Source of the DNA: Vibrio parahaemolyticus
Lineage (GTDB): Bacteria; Pseudomonadota; Gammaproteobacteria; Enterobacterales; Vibrionaceae
Reading direction: 5' to 3'
NCBI RefSeq assembly: GCF_900460535.1
Contig: NZ_UHIL01000001.1
Span: forward strand, 1,550,001 to 1,614,000
Length of the DNA stretch: 64,000 nt
A model generated the notes under the pieces. That model was not told where the DNA came from. It did no database searches and was given only the letters and a program-made list of their open reading frames with translations. How positions within the stretch are numbered: the stretch's first letter is position 1; each line of letters starts with the position of its first letter. A program made the translations under genes and the position numbers. Shown here one piece after another: positions 38,049 through 47,700 of this stretch.

Positions 38049-38120
38049 TTGAGCTAGTGAGTAGGGCGCTTTGTGGCGCTCTACTTATTTTCGCTATACA
38101 AAAATGAACGGAGGGATGCC

Positions 38121-39242
38121 ATGAGCACAGCAAACAAGGATTATGTGAGCTTTCAACATGTTAAGAAAACCTACGACGGTGCAAACTTGGTGGTTAAAGA
38201 CTTCAACTTAGACATAGCACCCGGAGAGTTTGTCACCATGTTGGGGCCTTCTGGATCAGGCAAAACAACGTGTCTGATGATGCTGGCGGGTTTTGAAACG
38301 GCAACAGGCGGAGAGATTTACATTGATGGCGTTCCGGTAAACAATCTCGCGCCACATAAACGCGACATCGGAATGGTATTTCAAAACTACGCGCTGTTTC
38401 CTCACATGACGATTGCGGAGAACCTCGCTTTTCCTCTAAAAGTGCGCAAGCTCGATAATCAAACCATTCAAAATAAAGTACAGAGCGCACTGGACATGGT
38501 CGAGTTGGGGCACGTTGCCAGCCGTTATCCAAAGCAGTTATCTGGCGGGCAGCAACAACGTGTCGCGTTGGCGAGAGCGCTTGTGTTTGAACCAAAACTC
38601 GTCCTGATGGATGAGCCTTTGGGCGCGTTGGACAAGCAACTTCGTGAGCAAATGCAGATGGAGATTAAACACCTGCACGAAAAGCTCGGCATTACGATTT
38701 TGTATGTCACGCATGACCAAGATGAAGCGCTCACTATGTCTGACCGAATCGCAGTTTTTAATCAAGGCGAAGTGCAGCAACTTGCCCCGCCAACGGAACT
38801 GTATGAATCTCCGAGTAACGCGTTCGTCGCTCAGTTTATTGGTGAAAATAATCAGCTTTCTGGTGTGGTAAAAGAGTGGCAATCAGAGCGATGCCAAGTC
38901 CAGGTCGGCCCCGCTCACTTCGTTGCCAAACCGGTTCGAGTGACCCAAAACGGCGAGCACACCACCTTGTCTATTCGACCAGAGAAAATTTCCATCCAAC
39001 CTGATGACGAATCGTGTGATAACCAAATTGAAGGCGTGCTGCGTGAGCTAATTTATCACGGAGATCATTATCGTCTAGTGGTCGACGTTGAACTGGTTGG
39101 TCAGTTTGTTGTGAAAGTGCCGAACGACAACCGAACGCATCTGAACCTTATTCCGGGAACGGTTTGTCGAATTGGGTGGCAAAGTACAGATTGCCATGCG
39201 CTAGATGCGATTCAACCAGAAACCGAAGAGGTGGCGGCATGA
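38121..39242 (+). CDS. ABC transporter ATP-binding protein (PotA-like)
   Basis: 373 residues from ATG 38121, which follows GGAGGGATGCC. Walker A LGPSGSGKTTCLMML, signature LSGGQQQRVALARAL, Walker B LVLMDEPLGALD and the D-loop are complete, and a C-terminal TOBE-like domain (from about 280) is present. It belongs to the polyamine/Fbp/sulfate CUT1-like importers. With the binding protein at 34949 and the two permeases it forms one importer. The stop overlaps the next permease start by four bases. Confidence 0.9.
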   Translation: MSTANKDYVSFQHVKKTYDGANLVVKDFNLDIAPGEFVTMLGPSGSGKTTCLMMLAGFETATGGEIYIDGVPVNNLAPHKRDIGMVFQNYALFPHMTIAENLAFPLKVRKLDNQTIQNKVQSALDMVELGHVASRYPKQLSGGQQQRVALARALVFEPKLVLMDEPLGALDKQLREQMQMEIKHLHEKLGITILYVTHDQDEALTMSDRIAVFNQGEVQQLAPPTELYESPSNAFVAQFIGENNQLSGVVKEWQSERCQVQVGPAHFVAKPVRVTQNGEHTTLSIRPEKISIQPDDESCDNQIEGVLRELIYHGDHYRLVVDVELVGQFVVKVPNDNRTHLNLIPGTVCRIGWQSTDCHALDAIQPETEEVAA

Positions 39243-40519
39243 GTCGAGAGCTAACCTCGTTAGATTCGGTGCTGGAAATCGAACGACATGTGAATCACCA
39301 AAAGAGCGATCTCAGAGCCCAACTACAAAAAGCGGAGCGCAATAAAAACCTACGCTCAATCATGCTGACGTTGCCGTTGGTATGCTTTATTTTGCTCACA
39401 TTTGCGTTTCCTATTTTAGAAATGCTTTATCGCAGTGTCGACAACCGAGATATTCCGCAGGCCATGCCGAAAACAATCCAAGCGTTAGCGCATTGGGATT
39501 ATCAAGGATTGCCAGATTCCGAAGTGGTAGAAGCATTTTCGGTTGAGCTGCTGGCACTGTATGAGACCAAAGCCCTGCCTAAAATCGCCAATCGCATGAA
39601 CATAGAAGTCTCTGGCATGCGCAGTTTGATGATGAAAACGGGACGAAAATTGTCTCGTTTAGAAGTGCTTCCTACGTCAATAAAAGAACTGAGTAGGCTT
39701 GATAAACGCTGGGCGGATGCAAAACACTGGGTTGCTTTTAAGAACCTGAGCGGTGCGATAACCGTCAACCATTACCTTGCGGCATTGGATATGCAGGTGA
39801 ACGAAATGGGCGAGATTGAAGCGCAACCAGAAAAACGGCAGATCTACGTTGACCTTTTCTTTAAAACCTTTTGGATGTCGATCTTAATTACCGTGATTTG
39901 TTTGTTGATGGCTTATCCCGTGGCGTATCTGTTAGCAAACTTGCCAGACAAACGCGCCAACTTGCTGTTGATTGTGGTGCTACTGCCTTTTTGGACATCA
40001 CTATTGGTTCGTACGACCTCTTGGATTGTGTTGTTGCAAAATCAGGGGGTGATTAATGATTTACTGATGTGGTCTGGTTTAACGTCTGAGCGAATTCAGA
40101 TGATACACAATACCTTTGGTACGGTTGTTTCTATGGTACACATCTTATTGCCTTTTATGATTCTGCCGCTCTACAGTGTAATGAAAGGCATCAGTCCAAC
40201 GTATTTCCGCGCCGCTCGTTCCTTAGGGGCGTCCCCTCTTGTTGCATTCGTCAAAGTCTACATGCCGCTTACTTTACCGGGTATTGGCGCTGGAGCGTTG
40301 CTCACGTTCATTCTTTCGATTGGTTTTTACATTACGCCGGCACTCGTGGGAGGAAGGAGTGGGCAAATGATCTCCAATATGATTGCGTACCACATGCAAA
40401 CCTCGCTCAACTGGGGAATGGCGGGGGCGTTAGGTGGGCTGCTTTTGTTTGTCGTGCTCGCGCTGTTTTATGTGTTTAACCGTGTGGTTGGCATAAATAA
40501 CATTAAGGTAGGAGGATAA
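39239..40519 (+). CDS. ABC transporter permease (PotB-like) with a large insertion
   Basis: 426 residues from the ATG at 39239 overlapping the ATPase stop (ATGA). A hydrophilic N-terminal tail of about 40 residues is followed by TM1 (SIMLTLPLVCFILLTFAFPI). Then an unusually long section of about 150 residues, probably periplasmic, precedes the usual five spans and the coupling motif ARSLGASPLVAFVKVYMPLT. Ordinary PotB is about 285 residues. It forms the importer core with the following permease, which starts two bases after its stop. Confidence 0.85.
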   Translation: MSRELTSLDSVLEIERHVNHQKSDLRAQLQKAERNKNLRSIMLTLPLVCFILLTFAFPILEMLYRSVDNRDIPQAMPKTIQALAHWDYQGLPDSEVVEAFSVELLALYETKALPKIANRMNIEVSGMRSLMMKTGRKLSRLEVLPTSIKELSRLDKRWADAKHWVAFKNLSGAITVNHYLAALDMQVNEMGEIEAQPEKRQIYVDLFFKTFWMSILITVICLLMAYPVAYLLANLPDKRANLLLIVVLLPFWTSLLVRTTSWIVLLQNQGVINDLLMWSGLTSERIQMIHNTFGTVVSMVHILLPFMILPLYSVMKGISPTYFRAARSLGASPLVAFVKVYMPLTLPGIGAGALLTFILSIGFYITPALVGGRSGQMISNMIAYHMQTSLNWGMAGALGGLLLFVVLALFYVFNRVVGINNIKVGG

Positions 40520-40521
40520 CC

Positions 40522-41370
40522 ATGGCACTACCAAACTACGCTTCAAAAAGTGAGAGAATGGCTTACGCAGGCTACTTGGTATTTTGTGGACTGGTGCTGT
40601 TCTTTCTCATTGCGCCTATTCTGACAATCATCCCCTTGTCGTTTAATGCCACCCCTTATTTTACGTTTACAGAAGGTATGCTGAACTTGGACGCAGACGC
40701 CTATTCTGTACGCTGGTATCAAGAAATGTTCACCAATGAGCAGTGGTTATTAGCACTCAAAAACAGCACGTTTATTGCGCTCATGGCTACTTTGCTCGCG
40801 ACGGGTCTGGGTACGTTAGCCGCATTGGGACTAGCCAACAGCAATTTGCCGTTTAGAAATGCCATTATGGCGTTGCTGATCTCTCCAATGATTGTGCCTG
40901 TGATTATTTCTGCCGCTGCGATGTATTTTTTCTACACTCGGTTGGGTTTATCTCAGACTTATTTTGGCATTATCTTAGCGCATGCCGCGCTAGGTACGCC
41001 TTTTGTCGTGATCACAGTGAGCGCGACGCTGAGTGGTTTTGATCAAAGCCTCGTCAAAGCGGCGGCCAGTTTGGGCGCAAATCCGGTTTATACCTTTAGG
41101 CATGTGACTTTTCCGTTGATCCGTCCCGGCATGATTTCCGGTGGATTGTTTGCGTTTGGCACGTCGTTTGATGAAGTGGTCGTGGCGTTGTTTTTAACGG
41201 GCGCAGAACAAAAAACCGTCCCAAGGCAGATGTGGTCAGGGATCCGAGAACAAATCAGCCCGACAATTTTGGCTGTTGCGACCTTGCTGATTTTTATGTC
41301 CGTGTGTTTGCTCGTGACGTTGGAGATCTTACGCAGACGCAATGTCCGTATTCGTGGGATTCAAGAATAA
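40522..41370 (+). CDS. ABC transporter permease (PotC-like)
   Basis: 282 residues, six membrane spans, with the coupling-helix motif KAAASLGANPVYTFRHVTFP (about 179-198). It is the second permease of the hydroxyproline-locus importer, last gene of the plus-strand group, and is followed by a terminator. Typical length for PotC/PotI. Confidence 0.88.
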   Translation: MALPNYASKSERMAYAGYLVFCGLVLFFLIAPILTIIPLSFNATPYFTFTEGMLNLDADAYSVRWYQEMFTNEQWLLALKNSTFIALMATLLATGLGTLAALGLANSNLPFRNAIMALLISPMIVPVIISAAAMYFFYTRLGLSQTYFGIILAHAALGTPFVVITVSATLSGFDQSLVKAAASLGANPVYTFRHVTFPLIRPGMISGGLFAFGTSFDEVVVALFLTGAEQKTVPRQMWSGIREQISPTILAVATLLIFMSVCLLVTLEILRRRNVRIRGIQE

Positions 41371-41432
41371 ATAAGCCTTTTTCGGTTGCTCAGAGCTTTT
41401 TCGTCCAGGAATTACTCACCCTTTGACCGAAC

Positions 41433-41456
41433 GCGCCTCCTTGTGGGCGCTTTTTT
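41433..41456 (+). terminator. Terminator after the importer genes
   Basis: GCGCC / GGCGC stem with an 8-base loop and a T6 run, about 60 bases past the last permease stop. Confidence 0.82.
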
Positions 41457-41479
41457 ACGTCTGCGGCTCGATAGGGGGG

Positions 41480-41929
41480 CTATTTGATTTGTTGAATTTC
41501 TATTCCCGCTTGCTCAAAACGGGCGAATACAGGCCTGTGATGCTGCTGATACCAGCTCGCTGGCATGTTAGGTTTAAGCTGTAGCTTCTCCTGTTTGCTG
41601 ATCACCACATAGTGCAAAAACGCGTTAAGCGTAGCCGTCATTACATCACACGTCATCTCTCCATCTTTACTGATGGCTTTGAGCAAACCAACCACGGTTT
41701 CTTCAGGAACTAAAGGCTCAATAACCGCCTGTTTACGAGTTTTAAGGCTGATAGAGGCTGGCAATGCATCACGGGCTGTTTCCCAACAAACCTTGTTGTT
41801 TTTATTTACTAAATTGTTTTTATAGCAGTAGTAACTGAATAAAAAACGGGACACGTTTTGCCAGCGTTGCGTTTGGATTTCTAACCACAGGTGCTGAAGT
41901 TCGATATCGGCATCGGTCATAGATTTCAT
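41480..41929 (-). CDS. Hypothetical protein, not recognised
   Basis: 149 residues, mostly helical in character, with no signal peptide or clear membrane span. A stretch NAFLHYVVISKQEKLQLKPN lies near 106-125; no metal motif or known domain was recognised. A second in-frame ATG four codons in is possible, and neither start has a strong Shine-Dalgarno. It lies convergent to the importer genes and divergent from the collagenase. Its uninterrupted frame and codon use resemble a real gene, but no function can be given. Confidence 0.55.
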   Translation of the reverse strand: MKSMTDADIELQHLWLEIQTQRWQNVSRFLFSYYCYKNNLVNKNNKVCWETARDALPASISLKTRKQAVIEPLVPEETVVGLLKAISKDGEMTCDVMTATLNAFLHYVVISKQEKLQLKPNMPASWYQQHHRPVFARFEQAGIEIQQIK

Positions 41930-42227
41930 TCTAAATATGTTGGGAGAGCGATAGTGTAGCTTGGTTTTTTCATAACGCCAAAATCCTTCGTTGTGGCGTC
42001 TTTAAGTGCTAGTTCATCAAAGTCTATTGAGCAAATCGATTTTAATAAAGTTCGTAGTGTGGCGAATTGGGTACTAAAAAGTGATACCGCTAAATTTGTT
42101 TGTTAATGAATTGTTTATTTTAAAGCTCAATCAGATTTATATGAGGATGCTCTTTGTTGTGAAAAGAGCACGAAGTGATGTCACGTGGTATCGGCATTTA
42201 AGGAACACATTATATAGAAGAACAAAG
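41930..42227. other. Upstream region of the collagenase gene
   Basis: About 300 bases with the collagenase promoter; an in-frame extension of the collagenase ORF to 42081 is not supported by a signal sequence. The hydroxyproline operator motif was looked for and not found. A TGTGA half-site lies near 42158. Confidence 0.4.
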
Positions 42228-44672
42228 ATGGAACTGAAAACCCTCAGCGTCGCGATTGCGGCAACCTTGAGCAGCACTGCTGCGTTCGCAATGAGCGAGC
42301 CAGTAGCGCAAGTCACAGAGAAAGTTGAACATCATCAGCACGAACACGGTGTAGAAACGGCGCAGCCTGAGTATGCACCGACAGAATTGTTACCACAGCT
42401 ACCGAAACAGACGTTACGTACCCGGGCTACCCAATCGGTTGAAGCGGCAAGCGTGGTTTGTGACGTAGAATCGTTCACAACCACCAACAGCAACGACTTG
42501 ATCAGCGCGATAAAAACTCAAGGTGCAAGTTGCATCAACGAGCTGTTCTCTGCTCAAAGCCGAGTGCAAGAAGCGGCGTTTGATTCTGACCACATGTACA
42601 ACGTGGCAAAGCATACGGTGACTTTGGCGAAGGCCTATACTGGCGGCGGTAGTGATGAGCTTGAAGCCTTGTACTTGTATTTGCGCGCTGGCTATTACGC
42701 CGAGTTTTACAACAACAATATCTCGTTTGTTTCTTGGGTCACGCCCGCAGTACAAGAGGCGGTAGACGCGTTTGTAAACAACGCTAATTTTTACGAAAAC
42801 AGCGACCCGCACGGCAAGGTATTAAGTGAAGTGATCATCACGATGGACAGTGCGGGGCTGCAACACGCTTATTTACCGCAAGTGACGGAGTGGCTGACGC
42901 GCTGGAATGATCAATACGCTCAAAACTGGTACATGCGCAACGCGGTGAATGGGGTGTTTACCATCTTATTCGGCGGTCAGTGGAACGACCAATATTTGCA
43001 AACCATCGGTAACCAAACCGAACTTGCAAAAGCATTGGGTGACTTTGCGTTGAGAGAGTCCTCGATAGGAGCGAGTGACGAGTTCATGGTGGCAAATGCG
43101 GGTCGCGAATTGGGGCGTCTGACCAAATATTCGGGCAGTGCCGCCACAACGGTGAGTAACAAGTTAAAAGATATTTTTGCTCGCTACGAGATGTACGGAA
43201 AAGGCGATGCCGTTTGGCTTGCTGCTGCGGATACGGTCTCGTACTACGCCGAATGCAGCGAGTACGGAATTTGTGATTTCGAAACCAAGCTCAAAGGTTT
43301 GGTGTTATCGCAAACCTACACTTGTAGCTCAACCATCCGTATTCTGTCGCAAAACATGACGCAAGAGCAGCATGTGGCCGCTTGTAGCAAAATGGGTTAC
43401 GAAGAAGGGTATTTTCATCAATCTTTGGAAACTGGCGAGCAGCCAGTCGCTGATGATCATAATACACAGCTTCAAGTGAATATTTTTGATTCCAGCGATG
43501 ACTACGGCAAATATGCGGGACCAATCTTTGATATCAGTACCAACAACGGCGGCATGTACCTTGAGGGTGACCCGTCCAAGCCGGGCAATATTCCTAACTT
43601 TGTCGCTTATGAAGCGTCTTATGCGAACCCTGACCATTTTGTTTGGAACTTAGAACATGAATACGTGCATTACCTAGATGGCCGATTCGACCTTTATGGC
43701 GGTTTTGGTCATCCAACTGAAAAGGTAGTGTGGTGGAGTGAAGGCATTGCAGAATACATCGCAAACGAAAAAGACAATCAAGCGGCGTTAGATACGATTC
43801 GAGACGGCTCAACTTACACCTTGAGCGAGGTTTTTGAAACCACATACGATGGCTTTGATGTTGACCGAATTTATCGCTGGGGCTATCTGGCCGTTCGATT
43901 TATGTTCGAGCGACATAAAGATGATGTAAACCAAATGCTGGTGGAAACACGCCAAGGTAATTGGAGCAATTACAAGGCGACCATCAATCAATGGGCAAAC
44001 CTATACCAGAGCGAGTTTGAACAGTGGCAACAGTCATTGGTTTCAGGTGGCGCTCCTAATGCAGTAATAACCGCAAACAATGAGGGAAAAGTCGGTGAAA
44101 GCATTACATTCAGCAGTGAAAACAGTACGGATACAGACGGGCAAATCGTCAGTGTGTTGTGGGACTTCGGTGATGGCACGACCAGCACACAAACCCAGCC
44201 GACGCACCAATATGGGAGTGAAGGTCAGTACACGGTCAGTTTAACAGTGACAGATAATGACGGTTTGACAGCTACCGCGACCCACAATGTGACGATTTCG
44301 GCGACTGGCGGCAGTAGTACGCTTCCGCAAGATTGCGCGGTACAAAGCAAAGCGAGTGGTGGTCGTTTAAATGTTGGCGAGCCTGTCTGTTTGTCAAATC
44401 AGCAAACCATTTGGCTGAGTGTGCCGGCAGTTAATGAACATGCGAACATTGCTATCTCAACTGGCAATGGCACGGGTGACCTCAAAATTGAATACAGCAA
44501 CCTAGGCTGGCCAGATGGTTCAAACCTACATGGTTGGTCAGACAATGCTGGTAACAAAGAGTGCATAACCGTTTCAAACCAAGCCAATTATTGGGGCTAT
44601 ATCAAAGTCTCTGGCAGTTTTGAAAATGCTGCGATTGTGGTGGACTTTGATACCTCTGGCTGTCGTCAGTAA
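42228..44672 (+). CDS. Secreted M9A collagenase
   Basis: 814 residues from the ATG at 42228, chosen because it gives a clear signal peptide (MELKTLSVAIAATLSSTAAF, cleavage after AFA). The catalytic zinc motif HEYVHYLDGRFD has H477, E478 and H481, with the third ligand E505 in WWSEGIAEYIAN. The order is an N-terminal propeptide/activator domain (about 75-350), the peptidase domain (about 350-625), a PKD domain near 635-720 (WDFGDGTTST), and a C-terminal PPC-like domain with QSKASGGRLNVGEP. It belongs to the Vibrio collagenases that cut native collagen. It neighbours a convergent M66 protease and the hydroxyproline genes. Confidence 0.94.
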   Translation: MELKTLSVAIAATLSSTAAFAMSEPVAQVTEKVEHHQHEHGVETAQPEYAPTELLPQLPKQTLRTRATQSVEAASVVCDVESFTTTNSNDLISAIKTQGASCINELFSAQSRVQEAAFDSDHMYNVAKHTVTLAKAYTGGGSDELEALYLYLRAGYYAEFYNNNISFVSWVTPAVQEAVDAFVNNANFYENSDPHGKVLSEVIITMDSAGLQHAYLPQVTEWLTRWNDQYAQNWYMRNAVNGVFTILFGGQWNDQYLQTIGNQTELAKALGDFALRESSIGASDEFMVANAGRELGRLTKYSGSAATTVSNKLKDIFARYEMYGKGDAVWLAAADTVSYYAECSEYGICDFETKLKGLVLSQTYTCSSTIRILSQNMTQEQHVAACSKMGYEEGYFHQSLETGEQPVADDHNTQLQVNIFDSSDDYGKYAGPIFDISTNNGGMYLEGDPSKPGNIPNFVAYEASYANPDHFVWNLEHEYVHYLDGRFDLYGGFGHPTEKVVWWSEGIAEYIANEKDNQAALDTIRDGSTYTLSEVFETTYDGFDVDRIYRWGYLAVRFMFERHKDDVNQMLVETRQGNWSNYKATINQWANLYQSEFEQWQQSLVSGGAPNAVITANNEGKVGESITFSSENSTDTDGQIVSVLWDFGDGTTSTQTQPTHQYGSEGQYTVSLTVTDNDGLTATATHNVTISATGGSSTLPQDCAVQSKASGGRLNVGEPVCLSNQQTIWLSVPAVNEHANIAISTGNGTGDLKIEYSNLGWPDGSNLHGWSDNAGNKECITVSNQANYWGYIKVSGSFENAAIVVDFDTSGCRQ

Positions 44673-44723
44673 ACGTTATTTCTGTTAATTAAGAACAACA
44701 AATCCGAGTAACGACAGAAAATG

Positions 44724-44765
44724 AAACGCCCAGCACGAGTTTACATTGTGCTGGGCGTTTTTTAT
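44724..44765. terminator. Terminator between collagenase and the M66 protease
   Basis: A 13-bp perfect stem AAACGCCCAGCAC / GTGCTGGGCGTTT with an 11-base loop and T6 on the plus strand; weaker T-run on the minus strand. Serves the collagenase and probably its convergent neighbour. Confidence 0.9.
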
Positions 44766-44788
44766 TTATATTGAATATCGGTTAAGAC

Positions 44789-47700
44789 TTAGAAGTGCCC
44801 CAAGTACTGCCAATCAGCGTTGTTTGGGTTCGAGCCCTGTGTTGGCCAAGGGAAGTACCCGTATTTGCTTTTAATGAGGCGGTAGTAATGATAACCACCA
44901 CGGAAGGGATACACGTAAATATCGTTAATGGTTCCCGTTTTGTTGTTCTCGCCCCAAACCCCCATGCGATCTTGTTTGTGCCACGTTAAGATTTCAGCTT
45001 CAAACTTAGCTAGGTCACTGTTGAGCTCGGCAATGTACTGTTCAATATCTGTATCGCTACCAATAAAGCGCCAATCAGCATCAGAGGCGTTTTGAGCAGG
45101 CAGCGCGCTGTTCACTCCCGGACGTTTTTGCATAAAGTAACGGCGTTCACCGTTTTCATCGGTATCAATGAAAATAGCGTTCTCAGATTGACCCCATGTC
45201 GTTGAACTCGCTTGTTCCCAAGTTAGCAACTGAGGTTGATTGAAGTAGCTGGCAATGCGCTGTGCATTGTCGATGTTACTACGATCAATTTTCAGTGGAT
45301 TAAAACCAAACTGAACATGGTTTTCCGCTGAGCCTAGGTACTTCCAGCCTTCATTGTCTGCTTGGTTGGTTGGGAAATCCGCCGCAGAGATGTCACGCAT
45401 TAAAAAGTAATCGCGAGTGCCAGTGACTGGGTTAGGGTACACGTAAAGTGCACCAACGCGGCGTTCTGCGCTTGTCTCACCATTGTTCAGCACACCTGCT
45501 CCGTAGTTGTCTGCTACGAATTTGTCGAAGTCAGCCACAAAGCCAAAGTCGATGCGGTTTAACGCTGCGTTGTCGGCAAACATGACTTGTTCATCAATGT
45601 ATTGTTTGTAACCGTGCTCCTGACCAACAAAGATAGGGCCAACAAGCTTATCGATCGCTGGGTTTTGATCAGGGATCAAGCTATCTAGTACTTGTTCACC
45701 ATTCTCGTCAGTACAACTTAAGGTGACACGAGTCGGCAGTGGCTGCTGCTCTAGGTTAAAGTGGAACTTATTGCTTTGTGATCCGTTTAATCGGCTATTT
45801 GCAACCGCAATGTTTTGTACTGAGCCATCCTGGCGCTCCACCGTAACCGCGCAGCTACGTTGAGAGATCATACTTGGCTGATACATTCCACCTTGATGTT
45901 GCGCGTAACGCCAATCTGCACCGTTGTTGTGTTTCACGCCACTAAACTGCTGGCAATGGGAAGAGGTCAAGTAGCCCGCACCATCATGGCTCGATCCTGC
46001 TTTATCCAGCACGCAAAGTGGTACTTCGCCAATTTCGGTGTTTGGCGTGTAAGTCACAGCACCTTCACCGTATTTAGACAGCAATGAGTAGCTATGATCT
46101 TGAGATATCATGCGCTCACGCTTACCATTGATGTTCCAGTACATGTCTTCGCTACTTTCACAACGCGCCATATCCGCACTGACTGTACCGACGAAGTTTG
46201 CACTTTCGCCGTTGCTTGCCGTGTAGGTAAACTGACAAATGCGAGCCTGCTGATTGTTGACTTTCATCGTCTGCCACAAATCTTGTTGAATTTGCTCGTC
46301 AGACAACGAAGACACCGCTTGCCAACCTTCTGGATGATAAGTCACGTCTGGTACGGAAGGCAGATCAAACACGTTGCCGTAGTTGGAGTAAATCAGCGGG
46401 TAAACTTGGCTTGCAAGTTCGTTATGTGGATCGTAAATACCCAACATGGTGACAACGGGCACGCCTACCGCAGTAGGTACAGGCGCGTTGGTTTGTGCTT
46501 CTTCGTAACTTTGGTTTTCTTGATTCCAACGAACGTAACCAGTCGAGCTATTTAGGTCGATGTTAAAGCCGTTATTGAGCCAAGTTTGTACACGGCGAGA
46601 CTGAGAAGGGTGCTCTAACGTGTAACGACTAATGGTGCCTAATCGTTCGGCTTCGCCACCGGCTTGTGCGTCACGCGTAAAGCGGAATTCACCCGCAAAT
46701 GGTGGCACAACTTCACCACCCACATCGTTAGTTGCGGCTTTACCCGTCCAGTGTAAGTTACCGATAAAGCGGCGATGCAGAGCATCCCAACCCCAACCAG
46801 ATTCCAAATCGTGTGTAGAAGCATGCCAAGGGTAATGACCCAGACCGTAGTTATGCCCCATCTCGTGCGACCATTCGTTACCTGTTGTGTCTGTTAACGT
46901 CACGATGCCACCTCCGCCACTGCCGCCATGGTCAATAATGCCGTTGGTGTAAACGCCTCGGTTGGTGTGCGCAGTAATGTGGTTGAAGCGTTTATTGTAA
47001 GCTTGTGAATAGCCAGCACTATCGGTAATGCCTACGTTCGCATTATTCACGCCTGTAGATACTAGTGCTTTACCAATGGCTTCACGCATGTCACCGCCGT
47101 GCCAGCCACCTGCATCGTCTGAGCTAGTGGTGTAAACCTTGCCGTTTGGCAGCGTCACTTTCGGGAAATAAGCGGCAGTATAATCCGCCATCACCAGTTT
47201 AGATGCTGGGATTTTCTGGAAGTAATCGGCGCTGAGTTTTGCCATGTTTTTGATCATGGCGTTGCCATTACGCGGCGCTGTAAGCATACCCATGTCGATG
47301 TTTTGAATGATTAGCTCCGGTGCGCCGCCAAAGACAAGCTCATTGGCAGCTAATTCGCCTTGGCGATCATTGTTATCGGTTAAGCGCAGCGACAATCCTG
47401 GCTTCATCCAATCCCATTGCAGCGGCAGTGACCACGCGTGATGGGAGAATACCACTTTAGAACGCCCATTGTCTGGCTGATCAGAAGCCGCAAGCGCGCT
47501 TGGTGGCAGCATTGGGACGCGAGTGATTACAGAGCCTTCAAAGCTCACTTCTACCCAAACATGTTGAACGGTTTTGTCTTCTGGCGTGAATAAAAGCAGA
47601 GCTTCACGGTCGATCACCAAGTCAGGGAACTGGTTCACATCGTTTTGATTCGGGGCGGTGGTAGTATGGGTTTGAGCAAAATGGATAGAACCAGTCAAAT

